From Hyposmocoma kahamanoa (Eukaryota > Arthropoda > Insecta > Lepidoptera > Cosmopterigidae): a stretch of 64,000 nucleotides of DNA. The stretch's first letter is position 1; every line of letters starts with the position of its first letter. Shown in pieces: positions 21,309-32,345 of this stretch. Made by a program: the position numbers and the translations under genes. Location: the NCBI RefSeq assembly GCF_003589595.1, contig NW_020654229.1, forward strand, positions 2,585,463 through 2,649,462. The letters are read 5' to 3'. A model generated the notes under the pieces. It searched no databases. It had not been told where the DNA came from and was given only the letters and a program-made list of their open reading frames with translations.

Positions 21309-21580
21309 GATTGAAACTATATGTATTTGAATCTTCCAGTAGCAGTAGAGGTCCTTGTGGAAGAATTCGTCTAGGGAAGTACTGCCTTACCTATTTCTTC
21401 AGCCAAGCAGTAATGGTCACATTACTGTGTTCCAGTTTTGAAGGGTAAGGGTGCTGGTGAAATTACAGGTACATGCGACTTGTCAGCTTATGTCTCAGAG
21501 TGACGGGCCCCTCAGATCTTTGCGATTTAAAGCTCAACTTGCTCGTCCCGTCACTTGATATTATAAAAAAAATTAAATGT
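21309..21580 (+). repeat. SB repeat, nearly full
   Basis: Begins 'ttgaaactatatgtatttga', then 'cttccagtagcagtagaggt', 'gaagtactgccttacctatt', 'gaagggtaagggtgctggtg', 'gtctcagagtgacgggcccc' and 'cgtcccgtcacttgatatta'. The segment between 'gggc' and 'cctcagatc' is shortened. Confidence 0.8.
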
Positions 21581-21819
21581 AATTACGTAAATTAGAAACC
21601 AAAGCTTAAGAGGTACATGTCGTTTTAGGGATTCAATCTGCTGGCCTCTGAATGGAGAGGCCACCGTTTTACCACTATGCTATACAGTTATGCTGCACTC
21701 CTTATCAAAACTAACGATATCGTCATTTTTGACGAATTCGAGTTGTTAATATGTCTGGAATCAGTGAATCACGAGATCTACAACCCCCGCTAATCGGTTT
21801 TTTTATATCTTGTTTCTTA

Positions 21820-22522
21820 TATCGGGTTTCTCTCAGAGAAAAGTTTAAGGAGACTGGTATCATGACTGTGGCATCACAGTACACTTACTCAAATATTTAG
21901 TATGCCCGTAAAAATACATATAGCTTTATTAAGAAAGAAGATAAAATATTAACCTTAGAACTAAGTCCAACCTCATAGTACCACGATTTCGTTTAACTAA
22001 GGTAAACGTTTCTTTTATATGGAACTGTATGCGTTTTTACAATAAGATTCCGGAGTATATACTAATATTATCAATTCTTAAGTTTGAAACTTGCATTAAA
22101 AGTATTTTAATTGAAAAGTCATATTACATAATTGAAGAGTACGTATCGAGTTCTTAGGTTTTATGCGATTTTTACACACAGTCAACTGTGACTATGGGAC
22201 CCGTAAAGGGCCCGACACGTTGGTTTGTTTGAAAAAAACAAATTCGGAAAAATAGTTTAATTTCATATGAACAGTATGTGTTAGATAAAGATGTATGGAA
22301 AGACAACATGAGTTTATATATATTATATTATTCCACACAATTATGATTCAAAGTGTATTCCATAGCATTTAAGTTTATTTGAAAAGAGCAATCAATCCCT
22401 AGAGTTTTTGCGCGTTCTTCTCAAGGAAGTCAGCACTGAACGAGCTGTAGCTTAAAAAATGACGTTTTTTCAAGTGTAAAATTTTTACCTATGGAATAAA
22501 TTATTATTTATCTTTGACTTTG
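21820..22522 (+). mobile_element. LINE-C 3' part, split by element D
   Basis: RT C-terminal sequence in several frames: 'tctcagagaaaagtttaagg' (SLREKFKE), 'ggtatcatgactgtggcatc', 'ccacgatttcgtttaactaa' and 'aataagattccggagtatat'. It is followed by the 3' UTR with 'tatttgaaaagagcaatc', 'gaacgagctgtagctta' and the tail 'tttgactttgcc'. Stops are present. It is interrupted at 22,145-22,272. Confidence 0.85.
22145..22272 (+). mobile_element. Element D inserted in LINE-C
   Basis: 'gagttcttaggttttatgcg', 'cagtcaactgtgactatggg', 'acccgtaaagggcccgacac', 'ttggtttgtttgaaaaa', 'tcggaaaaatagtttaattt'. The LINE is cut between 'gaagagtacgt' and 'agtatgtgttag', so the flanking agtacgt/agtatgt is a probable 7-bp target duplication with one change. 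Other copies lie at 29.8, 38.5 and 39.95 kb. Non-coding, class unknown. Confidence 0.7.
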
Positions 22523-24439
22523 CCTTATTTAGTTTCAGTTTTACTGTATTGCGAAATCAGCGTTAATTACATTCTTCAAAGAAAAAAAAAGTTATGGTGC
22601 CAATTTTATTTTATTATTTTATTTTACATTTGTAGGGAAACTAACAGCTAGGTACAAGTACATACAAAAAAATAAATACAGACTGCCAATTACAAGCTTC
22701 CACAGATAATATCGAAAGTTACCGAAATGCAATTATGCGTTAGTTTATGACAAGGCAATATTAGCGTCAAGAACAACTTCATACAACAAGATTTGTGAAA
22801 TTTGAGTCTAAATAAAATTCTCCCCATTAAAAAAAGGAAGTTGTCTGCTACAACGACTATAGTTTTTATATTAATTCGCAATTTAGAGGTAAATTAATTA
22901 CGCTTTAAGCTTCCTCGTCACACAGTATTGATTTTGAAACCTATTACAATTTTTGCTTTATATACTTCTATAATTAGTAGAGATATAGGCAGAATGTTTC
23001 GGAATCATTGTATTTTCTTTTTCTTTACTGTGGTAATGTAAAAAAGTTTTGTTTTTTATTTATCTATTGAGCATTGGCTATAGAGCCAAGAGCTTAAAAA
23101 AGTAAGAGATAATTAAGGAACTCAAAACGTAATATACTTAAAATAAAAATTATTTCGTGTAAACACTGTAACAACAAAAACCCATCAATTTTCTTTTACT
23201 CGTAAAATTTAGTTGAAAAGATATTTTTTGCTTTTTCATTTTAAACATCCTTAGATTCTAGAGAGAGGTGTTTTCGACTCTGTGTATTAATTCCTTGTAG
23301 TCAAGGTAAATATTAGTATGACTCGTAAAATAAATTCCAAGCAGCAAAGTCTTAATTTAAAGAGCAATTAAAATATAATTTTAAAAATGAAAAGGCACAC
23401 GTTCCACGCGTTTCAGCCTTTGACTGAATCTATCACTGTCGTCAAAAAAAAGAAAATACCCACCGTCTCGTCACTTTAAAAAAGCACTACAAGCACATTC
23501 ACTATTTATTGGTTCCGTTCAAAACCACACTGTCACTGTAACAGTGAAATTGTTCAATTTTTTTCCAATGACTGGCCACTTAAAAATGCTAACCACAGAT
23601 GACCTGGCAATAAATTTAGCACTATGAATTTCACTTTTTCTCAGGCAAAGGATACGTCTCCTTACAGCCCCGTACGAATAATGGAGCCTGGATAGAACCT
23701 TTTTGTCCCTTGCTCCATACGTAATGCGAGTTTTTTTTTATTGTCTCGGCCAACCGGCATAGCGGCCTACGTTAAAACGCCTGTAGGCGGAGCGCTCTCG
23801 AGTTCGAACTTCGAACGTGTAGACGCACGCGTTCAACATGCCTCTCTTTTTCCAACTCGCGGTAATCTCATATGTGCGACAAGGATGGTTATATTTCTCT
23901 GTGTGGCGGCTTGGAGATCTGATTTTGCGTAATGTTTTTTCTTTCCGGGCACAGGATACAAGTTATACAGGCTATCAGGCTTAGGTATAGATTTTCTTTT
24001 GTTTATTTTATGGACCGTGAGATTTTAACGCGTTGATTTGTGAACAAAATTTTAATTTTGGGCATGAGGAATTTTATGATTAGGTGTACATTGTGTAGTT
24101 TTTTGAAATATTAAATTGTTTTTATAAAAATTCATACAACGGTACTTACGTTATTATAAAAGAAAATGAAAACCGAGGAATTTGCATGAAAAGCGTTTAC
24201 ACTATATTTCTATAACAAAACAAAAATAATTGAAAAAAATTTGGAAATAAAATAACCGAAACGTACGTATCATATTAATCAGAAAATGGGCGGCCATGTT
24301 GTTTTTATGAATCGAAAAAATATTCGAAACGTAAGTTTCTTTAACAAGTTATATACATTATGTGCTATTACTAAACACGTCCCTATAAAGAATATTGCAC
24401 CAATTTACCTATATAAATTTAATCATTATAATTTTATTT
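22523..24439. other. Unassigned DNA with a GC-rich patch
   Basis: 22,600-22,700 (ttattttattattttatttt...acatttgtagggaaac) looks like an inverted LINE tail. 23,640-23,935 is richer in G+C and contains an open frame of 63 codons (23,741-23,932) with no recognised domain. It also has a 'gagttcgaacttcgaa' palindrome-like run near 23,798. No gene is supported. Confidence 0.4.
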
Positions 24440-24645
24440 TAGAATCCATACCAATATTAAAGTAACTCTGTGTGTTGCGCTTTCAAGCCTAAACGGCTAA
24501 ACCAATTTTAATAAACTTTGGTAATAGAAATAGAGGGGACCTAGGAGAAGGACATAGGCTACTTTTCGACACAAACATAAATGAAAGTTTGTATAGTACA
24601 GTAGGCTACGCAGACGAAGTCGCTGGCACCAGTTAGTCTCTCCAT
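24440..24645 (-). repeat. Repeat N copy (inverted)
   Basis: 'gcctaaacggctaaaccaat', 'gaaagtttgtatagtacag', 'ctacgcagacgaagtcgctg' and 'gcaccagttagt' are the inverted counterpart of 'actagctggtgcccgcgacttcgt'-type sequence. Confidence 0.7.
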
Positions 24646-24829
24646 ATTCAACAAATATAGGTACTATCTCTCAAATAACAAATAAAAAAGGTTTATTAAT
24701 ACAAGTACGTAGATCATGTAGCACTAATTATGCTTAATAAAGAAAAAAATATAAAATACAATACTATACAAATAATTTTCATTGCATGCAAGAATAAAAT
24801 AGCAAGTGTATTTTTTATCGAGTGACTAA

Positions 24830-25062
24830 AACAAGCCAGAGCAATCGTGAGCGATTGCCTGTTTGAAATTTTTAACGTTCTTCGCGAATGCTGTTCGTTT
24901 TTGTTACAATGGAAAGAGCGTCCGTGTAAATTAATAAGCGCAGGGTAGATCGCGTGAAACTGGCGCGTATTGGAGTGCGTGACTGGTGAGCGCATTGCGC
25001 ATTTTTACACGCGCGCTCAATCGCGCACGATTCCTGTATCACGCGCGATAGAGTGTCTGTGT
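24830..25062. other. CG-rich block with GCGC palindromes
   Basis: Contains 'gagcgcattgcgcat', 'acacgcgcgctcaatcgcgc', 'atcacgcgcgatagag', 'gtgagcgattgcc' and two partly repeated phrases, 'gagcgtccgtgtaaatt' and 'gagtgtctgtgtaaagc'. It contrasts with the AT-rich surroundings. It may be the terminal region of an unrecognised DNA transposon or a regulatory block. It ends where LINE-C begins. Confidence 0.4.
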
Positions 25063-25077
25063 AAAGCCCGTTGATAA

Positions 25078-25515
25078 GTCAAGTCAAGTCAAATAGTAAT
25101 TTATTACATAGGAGAAATTCTAGCACTTGAAAGCGTCATTTTTAAACTACTTTTTAAGCTACTGCTCGTTCACTACCTCCCTGAGAAGAACGAAACTCTA
25201 GGGATTGCTCTTTTCAAATGAATTTAAATGCTATGTAATACATTTTGAATCATAATTGTGTGGAATCTAGACTCTTGTTGTCTTTCCATAGTTCTTTATC
25301 TAAAACATACTCTTCAATTTTGTAATATGACTTTTCTTCGGATTTACTTTTCAATTAAAATACTTTTAATGGGAAATGATTATCCTAATATATGCTCCGG
25401 AATCTTATTGTAAAAACGTATACAGTTCCCCATAAAAGAATCGTTTACCTTAGTTAAACGAAATCGTGGTACCATGAGTTTGGACTTAGTTCTAAGGTTT
25501 ATATTATGGATAGTG
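25078..25515 (-). mobile_element. LINE-C 3' end
   Basis: Inverted LINE-C: tail 'aagtcaagtcaagtcaa', 'taagctactgctcgttcact', 'gtgtggaatctagactc', 'ttgtaatatgacttttc', 'aatatatgctccggaatctt', 'aacgaaatcgtggtaccatg', 'cttagttctaagg'. The long open frame on this strand's complement is a shadow; the RT frame has changes. Confidence 0.85.
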
Positions 25516-25676
25516 GGACCCGAGGTGGTTAGCCACCCGAGTTTTAGCGAAGGTTGCCTATTACTCCGAGGGTTTATATAAGTATTTAGTCTTGAGACGA
25601 AAACTGTACTTTTCACTTGGATTGCGAACAAATAATAATCAATTAAGTACGACATAATCACAGTACAGAGTATACT

Positions 25677-25852
25677 AAAAAAACCGACCTCAAAAGTTAT
25701 TCGTCCGGGACTACTACTGAGGTACCCACTTTGCAACAAAAAAAGAATCATCAAAATCGGTTCACAAGTGCCTGATTTATTGAGTAACATATATACATAA
25801 AAAAAAATTACAGTCGAATTGAGAACCTCGTTTTTGCGAAGTCGGTTAAAAA
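25677..25852 (-). repeat. Repeat M copy, shortened
   Basis: 'aaaaaaaccgacctcaaaag', 'tactgaggtaccca', 'aacaaaaaaagaatcatcaa', 'gaattgagaacctcg' and 'gaagtcggttaaaa'. The middle is deleted. Confidence 0.75.
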
Positions 25853-26207
25853 TAATTTATTAATTTCAATCGTTTACGGTCGCGGTACTTTGTTTTTTTT
25901 TTTCAACCAGACACAGATACAACAAACGCAACAAAACCACACGATTAGCTGTCTTTGGCAATCATGAGAGTCTTTGGAACGATTTAAGTGCCAAGTCGCG
26001 TCACTAAATTGATCCACCCACAAATGCATTAACGCAGGAAAATAATATGGCCGTCCATGCGGAAAAAGCACGGAACAAAAACCGAGCGATCTTTCATAAG
26101 TACTGGCTGTTTAATTTAAAAAACGAAGTACTTTTTACTCCCTAGGAATTAAATTATGCACCCTACTCCCGCTACGTAGAGCTACGACTTTTTGTGATAT
26201 ATCTCAG
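25853..26207. other. Unassigned DNA
   Basis: No gene or repeat recognised. Confidence 0.35.
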
Positions 26208-26835
26208 CTACATGGAATGGACCTGTCGTTCAATTTGAACTTCGGCAGATACATTGAATCCATAGCCAAAAATGCAGCAAGGAAGCTTGGCATCCTTTCC
26301 AGGGTGAGGCGTTACTTTACACCAGGACAGTTGCTTCAGCTGTACCAAGCACAAGTCCGATAGTGCATGGAGTACTGCTGCCACCTTTGGGTTAGCTCTG
26401 CGACTTATCAACTGGCCACTATATGTGACACTATAGGTGACTCGGAATTAGTGGAGGCGATGCTGCAGCGCCTTGAACAACGCCGTAAAGTTGCCAGCTT
26501 ATCGGTATTTTATTGGATATATCACGGAGAGTGTGCGATTGAATTGCACGATTTAATTCCGCCTTCCCCTTTCCATCATCGGGGGACTAGGCGTAGGCTT
26601 GGGTTCCACTCCTATGTTGTAGATATTCTAAAGATTCGCACGAAGCATTATGCTTCCATATTTATATGGCGAACGGTTATGGAGTGAAATTCCCTGGCTG
26701 CAGACTTGTTCCTTGAACGTTATAACTTGGGCCTTTTCAAGGCGAGAAAGCATTATTTAGGTGTGCACGCTCCATCATCGACCTCATCGTCACTTTCCAT
26801 AGATGGAGGTCAAATGCGCACTTATAATCTATATA
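26208..26835 (+). pseudogene. Jockey/R1-like LINE RT C-terminus, relic
   Basis: Plus-strand frames read NFGRYIESIAKNAARKLGIL, SRVRRYFTPGQLLQLYQAQV, MEYCCHLW, VEAMLQRLEQRRKVASLSVF, YWIYHGECAIELHDLIPPSP and FHHRGTRRRLG, then NSLAADLFLERYNLGLFKAR. This is the familiar C-terminal RT/thumb region of Lepidoptera Jockey-like LINE ORF2 (KA.KLG, MEYC, Y...HGEC..EL..LIP...FHHR.TR). There is a stop before MEYC, a short foreign piece after it, and a stop at 26,685. It is 5'-truncated and dead. Confidence 0.85.
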
Positions 26836-26899
26836 AAAAAAAATATTGACGTACTTTCAGAGCATGAAAAGTGAAGACAATACAAGAGGCGGATTTATT

Positions 26900-27480
26900 T
26901 CTAAATAATAATAATATAATCGTTTATTTATCTTGACACATTAATAAGTAAAAATAAAAATATAAAGCTCTATACAGTGTTTAGTAACAAAAGTGGTGTG
27001 AGATAAAAAGGTTTGTAGCTCAGCACAATGGCGGAGTGTTTCATAAAGCCGCTGATATTCTGTTACAGCTTGCCATGTTCATAAAAAGAAGAACTAACAC
27101 ACATTATCATTCTAGTTCTAAGATTTCAAGCTAATTATTAGACATTTACCACACACATGAATCGTTACATAGATTTTTTCATTACTGTTACACACAGAGC
27201 ACTGTCCACACACAACACTACAATGCCTACCTCCAAGGTTTACCTGGACCATAACCAACTAAAACATTCCTTCTGTAACATCCACCAATAATAATAACCA
27301 CCTCTTCAAAGTGAAAGGTAGACTTAAAAAATAATAAAACAGAGGGTGCACATGCTTACTATACACTCCTGGACATATTAAGAAGAAGAATGTTCTCCTT
27401 AAACCATTAGCCACAGAACGTTTAAGACGAGTCACAGGAGAAGCGAGAAAAATTGTTTTGCTAGGTGAAATGGTTTACAT
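26900..27480 (-). mobile_element. Possible LINE 3' UTR (inverted)
   Basis: Begins with 'aataataataatataatcg' and 'tttatttatcttgacaca', the same arrangement as the (ATT)n tail of the 35.5 kb LINE read on this strand. The rest is non-coding and has no second copy in the window. Confidence 0.35.
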
Positions 27481-27509
27481 ATAACGGTATAACAAATAAT
27501 CAGTACAGA

Positions 27510-27872
27510 ATACTAAAAAAACCGATCTCAAAAGTGCGTGGAATTACACCTATTTGCCAAGTTTTATTGAAATTGGTTACCGGAAAATGCGCAAACCCGG
27601 ATTCATCACCTAGTTCGCCACTAAACGGGACTTGACACGGGAGATAATAAAAATCGGTTCTCACTACTCAAAGTATATTGAGAGAAAAACGCCTTGAATT
27701 GGAGAATAGCACAATCAACCATTAAAATAATTGGTCCTTATAATAAAATTTAGGCGCTATTTATAAAAATGATTCTTCATGCGTGAACAGCCACCCTTAG
27801 AGGTGTATGATTTTTTTCAAAATTAAGTCGAATTGAGAACCTCCTGCTTTTTTGAAGTCGGTTAAAAATATG
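27510..27872 (-). repeat. Repeat M with internal insertion
   Basis: 'aaccgatctcaaaagtgcgt', 'aattacacctatttgccaag', 'ttggttaccggaaaatgcg', 'attcatcacctagttcgcca' on one side; 'cacccttagaggtg', 'gaattgagaacctcctgctt' and 'gaagtcggttaaaa' on the other. About 150 bp not seen in other M copies lies between (27,625-27,785). Confidence 0.7.
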
Positions 27873-27995
27873 TAATACACCTAAGGATATTGTCTAAAGA
27901 ATGTGCTAATTTGTTAAACGATAAGGTGTACTTTACCCAATCATATAAAACCCTAAAAGAAAAGCCAAAAACAAAAACAAAATATCTAACCTAGC

Positions 27996-28226
27996 AAATG
28001 ACTTAGAAATAAATGGACGACGGGTCTAATACAAAAACCACGAAAAAAATGTCCCAAGTCAACCCATTCGAAATTTAAATTGTAATGTCATCGCAGTATC
28101 GCGCTGTCAGTAGAACAAATGAAGACTAAAGCGGAGTGTTGCGCTCTGTATACGATTTTAGCGCCTTACAAGTGCGGACACTTTTTAGCGCGGACCCGAC
28201 GACGTCCATATAATTGTAAGTCAATG
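27996..28226 (-). mobile_element. MITE-B copy 3, 8-bp TSD, internal deletion
   Basis: A 231-bp inverted copy lacking about 55 bp of the interior. Ends are 'aaatgacttagaaataaatg' and 'aattgtaagtcaatg'. The perfect 8-bp duplication aacctagc lies at 27,988-27,995 and 28,227-28,234. Confidence 0.93.
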
Positions 28227-28249
28227 AACCTAGCTCATAATTTTTATAC

Positions 28250-28440
28250 GGTGATATTTCTCTTTAGAGTCTATACAACCTCAAATGGCTTTGGTGGGTT
28301 CCGCATAACAATGAAAGGGTTAAATTAATTACTGTGGAAAAAATCTATAGTAAAATTGCGGATATACACTGATTAGTATACGGTGTGAAAACACGGTTCC
28401 TAAAAATTTTCACAATAGAGAAAAAATATTACGAGGAAAA
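28250..28440 (-). repeat. Repeat G fragment (inverted)
   Basis: 'tctatacaacctcaaatggc', 'aacaatgaaagggtt', 'tacactgattagtatacggt' and 'gtgaaaacacggttcctaaa' are the right-hand part of G in reverse. It stops just before the position where other copies carry their MITE. Confidence 0.75.
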
Positions 28441-28537
28441 AACCGACTATTTGTATTTCATATTAAAGAAGAATTAGTTGATATCCACGGCCATTTACAT
28501 TACAAACTACGTTCAGGCTATTGGTTACCGACATAGC

Positions 28538-28728
28538 GACATCAAAAAATGGAGGTTCTCTATTCGACTGTGTATGTTACGCGATAACTCCGCCATTTAC
28601 GAACCGATTTTGATGATTCTTTTTTTGTTGGAAAGAGGGTACCTAGAGAGTGGTCCCATTTAAATTTTAAACTAGGGGATGAATGACTTGAGATCGGTTT
28701 TTTAGTACTATGTACTGAGGTTAGGTTA
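28538..28728 (+). repeat. Repeat M copy
   Basis: 'atcaaaaaatggaggttctc', 'tgttacgcgataactccgcc', 'aaccgattttgatgattct', 'ttgttggaaagagggtacct', 'ggtcccatttaaat' and 'gagatcggttttttagtact'. Confidence 0.75.
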
Positions 28729-28794
28729 TTCAGAGTTACGATCGATTGATCCATGATGGTAGCAACCCGTTTATGATATTTGAAATAAATATTG

Positions 28795-28835
28795 TATATT
28801 TCTTACTAATTTTTCTCAGGGGAATCTGCCTAAAG
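28795..28835 (+). repeat. Repeat O fragment
   Basis: 'tttttctcaggggaatctgc' plus 'ctaaagac' only. Confidence 0.5.
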
Positions 28836-29774
28836 ACAGTTTTTGACAATCGTCTTCCCAAGCTAACAAATTCATTTAAGGGGCAATATGCTATATTGAT
28901 ACCAGAAGTATCAATTAATTTAGGGGACAAACCACGGTTTTTCAGGAGAGCCAAAAAAACGATTTAATTTTTTTAAATCTGTCTATAACTTTTTACTGTC
29001 TGCTCCATTTTCGATAGTGTCTATAGCAAAGTTGCTTAGAGTTTCCTCTTCTTTCATGCTGTAAATGAAATGTTTAAGAATGCCCAGTGGTTTAAAATAT
29101 AGCATGTCCCTTACATTAAAATAAAGGTGTTTAGTTGTGCGTTACGTTACCAATATTTTATGTGTAAACCGTCGAGCATAGTGTAAGCAGGAAGAGAAAT
29201 AGAAAATTATACGTAATTTTATTGCAAAGGTCGATACTTCTGGTGTCGATATATTCAAAATTTTATTTATTTAGTTTTTAATGTTTTTCAGCAAACTTTT
29301 AACATTAAATATATGTTAAGTAACAGGTGAAAGTGCTAATTACAAATCTCCACAAGTGGCACAAACAATAAGTTATTACATTTTTAGTCAGTAGATACTA
29401 AAACATTATTATTGAAATGTAAACAACATAATATAACACATTGAGATACCACAGGTACAGCCAAAAAAATATTTCACTGTATATAGCAATCTTAAACACA
29501 GGAAACAAAACAATGAGAGACAGGTAATAAAGTAGAGTAAGAAAGTTTTTTAACTACTAATTAATATGTTTAAATTTATTCTAATTTCTATTATTAATTA
29601 GTAATAAATTTAATTTTATAAAAATTCATTCAAAAAAATAATTTGTAAAACGTAATGTAGCCTAAATTGGAATGTTTCTTCGTAAAATTGAAAATAGGAA
29701 TTTAATTAATAACTTTTGTAGCTATAGTGAAAAAATAGAGTGGTTTGCATTAATAAGACATAACTGGTTGATGA
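28836..29774. other. Unassigned DNA
   Basis: AT-rich with no gene seen. 28,850-28,970 keeps open frames on both strands but shows no known motif. Confidence 0.4.
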
Positions 29775-29925
29775 CTGTACCAACTCAGTCAACCGTGACC
29801 ATGGGACTGTAAAAGGACCGAAACGTTAGTTTGTTTGAAAAAACAAATATACCTATGCGATTTAAATCCGGAAAAATAGTTGTCGCGATCGCGAAAACCT
29901 AAGAACTCGCATACAGCTTCCGCGT
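29775..29925 (+). repeat. Element D copy
   Basis: 'cagtcaaccgtgaccatggg', 'ggaccgaaacgttagtttgt', 'gaaaaaacaaatatacc', 'ccggaaaaatagt', then 'cgcgatcgcgaaaacctaag'. The last part is the inverted form of the opening 'cttaggttttcgcg' block of other D copies. Confidence 0.65.
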
Positions 29926-30037
29926 ACTTGGATGATAAAAATCCGTGGTAGTGACCAGTTTAGCTCCAGGTTGTCGTTATATATTAATTTGAAATAATTA
30001 TTGCAAATGATAAATGTGTACAAACATCTATATATCT

Positions 30038-30150
30038 AGAGCAACCCCTAGAATTTCTTGACCATTTTTCTCAGGGGAATCTGCCTTACGAACCAGCAGT
30101 AGAGTTTAATCACTATGACGATTTCAAGTGTAAATAGAGATTAGAGGTTG
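30038..30150 (+). repeat. Repeat O copy
   Basis: 'gagcaacccctagaatttct', 'tttctcaggggaatctgcct', 'tacgaacc', 'tttaatcactatgacgattt'. Confidence 0.65.
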
Positions 30151-30530
30151 GCACATAGTCGTGGATCGATTCAGTCTAAGAATTTTTTCGAAAACTGTTC
30201 AATAACCTTGCTAAACCATGTTTACACTTTCACATCGGAAGCGGTAGTCACCGTGACGTCAAAATATGGCCGCCAGTCATCACCAATCAGCGTTTTTCGT
30301 TCAAACATCGAACATGTTCGGTTTTTAAAACGCTGATGCAGCACCTTGTCATTGGCTGTCTCAATATATTTGTCAGTGGTTACAATTATGTTATTTTAGA
30401 AGAGATCCGAGTATAGGAGTAGGATGTATGTTAGTTAGAAGAATACTATGTAGCTCTAGAAACTGTCTAAGCGAAACTTAGATTTCCAGTATAAGCCAGT
30501 ACGACCGAGACAACAAAAAGATGGAGCAAC
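30151..30530. other. Unassigned DNA with CRE- and Pho-like motifs
   Basis: 'caccgtgacgtcaaaatatg' and 'gccgccag' lie at about 30,247-30,274, followed by an imperfect inverted pair, 'caatcagcgtttttcgttc' and 'ttttaaaacgctgatg' (about 30,284-30,339). No gene is supported. Confidence 0.4.
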
Positions 30531-30534
30531 TTGG

Positions 30535-30900
30535 ATCCTGGTACGTGACGAAAAGTGACGATAAGGTGGAGCATACACACCTAAATAATACTTATTCTAT
30601 CCCGCTTTGAAAAGGCCCAAGTTAAAGCGTTCAGGAAACAAAATGAGGACAGGGAATTCCACTCCATAGCCGTTCGCCATGTACATGTGGAAGCGTAACG
30701 CGTCGTGAGAATCTATGGAATATTTACAACATAGGGGTGATCCTAGCTTACGTCCAATCCCCCAACGATGGAAAGGGCAAGGCGAAACTAAATCGTGCAA
30801 TTTCATCGCACACTCTCCGTGATACATCCTGTAGAATAGCGATAAGCAGGTAACTTTACAGCGGTGTTTAAGACCCTGCTTTGGTTGTACTAAATGCGAT
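30535..30900 (-). pseudogene. Jockey-like LINE RT C-terminus, relic
   Basis: On the minus strand: KVTCLSLFYRMYHGECAMKL (frame joined across a break), HDLVSPCPFHRWGIGRKLGS, then ERFNLGLFKAG. It is the same family region as 26,208-26,835 and carries changes at FHH (FHR) and TR (GI). Truncated on both sides. Confidence 0.8.
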
Positions 30901-31019
30901 CCAAATACCGCAGTCCAGAAGGACCTAACGGACCTTGGTACTGATGATAATCAGGATCAAGCTCAAGATGAAGAGGAATCTGGTGGCAGTAAGCCTAAAT
31001 ATCATGAAGTCTCTGACAT

Positions 31020-31085
31020 ACTCATTCATAACGCAGATTACCCTGAGAAGAATGAGCAAGGCACTCTAAGGGTTGCTCTTTGTAA
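31020..31085 (-). repeat. Repeat O fragment (inverted)
   Basis: 'ccctgagaagaatgagcaag', 'actctaagggttgctcttt' is the reverse of the opening of repeat O. Confidence 0.5.
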
Positions 31086-31244
31086 AAATATCTTTAATAG
31101 ATACAATCTGAAAGAGTTAAATGGGTCACCATCATGGATTTGGTTGTCAAAGTATGCAGAAGTTGTATATAGTCGCCTCAATTTTTGAAATTAAATTTCA
31201 TAGGGTCATTAGAAGAACTTAGTTCTGTAAAACTCCGCTAAATA

Positions 31245-31350
31245 TTATTAGTAGCAGTAGAGCTTCTTGTGAAAGAGTTCGTCCAGGAAAGTACTCCCAT
31301 CTTACCTATTTCTGCCACTGAGCAGTAATGTGAGCATTACTGCTGCTGTG
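31245..31350 (+). repeat. SB repeat, 5' half
   Basis: 'tagtagcagtagagcttctt', 'gagttcgtccaggaaagtac', 'cttacctatttctgccactg', 'agcagtaatgtgagcattac'. Confidence 0.75.
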
Positions 31351-32094
31351 TCAAAAGATACATTACATATAATAATGTTTTTTTTATATCAAATAGTTTT
31401 CAAATGGCATTAATTTCGTTCGTAAAAAAAATAATTCTGAAACAAAGCCAGTGTCCCTTCCGCTAGACCCAAGCAAAATAAAAAAAAACCGTATTAGTAC
31501 GGGAAGTTTTTGTCATAACTAAGACATGTACGATTATCTTACACAGCTTTCAAAAGCTTACATTCTCCATTAATTGTCGAATGTCTTTCATAATTTGACA
31601 CGAGGTACAACTCTTCGTTACGTTATTCTGAAAAATCTGCCAAATATCAGTTCCGGTAATTAGGCAGAGGGCGATATTAGTGTACCTTGGAGTGGGCCTT
31701 ACCGTGTCAAACCTGTTCCGTATTTGGGAGTGTTTAAAACGAAAGCGCTGATAGATGATGACGTGGCGGCCATGTTGTGACGTCATCGTGACGCGGTATG
31801 GTCAAAACGGAGTTCAAGGCAGTCTATTGTTGCAGCGCTTTGATAATGGCCAAAGTTCTCAACTATCATTTTGTTTTTCACAACTATATCAATGCCTATA
31901 TTACTATTAGAACGCAATGTAGTTTTTTTTGGTACAAGTGTTTAGGAGAATCGTAATTTCAAAAATCACAAATTTACGTATACGTTTCTATAATAAGATA
32001 CCGAATGATATATAAAATGACATGTAAAACCATATTAAAACAAAAACCTTAGGTATACTGAATATTATAACACTGTTACTTCGTACTTTAGTTG
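31351..32094. other. Unassigned DNA
   Basis: No gene. 'gtggcggccatgttgtgacg' and 'tcatcgtgacgcgg' at about 31,763-31,795 combine GCCAT- and CRE-like motifs. 31,975-32,060 has a trace of a LINE C-terminus (tttctataataagataccga). Confidence 0.4.
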
Positions 32095-32345
32095 TTTTAA
32101 CCGACTTCAAAAAAAGGAGGAGGTTCTGAATTCGTCTGTATTTTCTTTTGTATGTATGTTACGCGTTAAGTCCGGCCATTTGTGAACCGATTTTGATCAT
32201 CCTTTTTTTGTTGGAAAGAGGGTCGCATTCACTATCCTACATACCGCAGTATTGGTCGCATTTAAATTAGAAGAAAATATTCCACGTCTAACCAATTCCA
32301 GGAACTTGTGAGGTTGGTTTTTTCGTACTATGTGCTGAGATTGTT
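32095..32345 (+). repeat. Repeat M copy
   Basis: 'accgacttcaaaaaaaggag', 'gaggttctgaattcg', 'tgttacgcgttaagtccggc', 'aaccgattttgatcatcctt', 'ttgttggaaagaggg', 'gaggttggttttttcgtact'. Confidence 0.8.

Noticed and set aside
25380..25790. 136-codon minus-strand frame
   Set aside because: It joins repeat M sequence to the LINE-C C-terminus by chance; only its end (RTKSKLMVPRFRLTKVNDSF) is real RT sequence.
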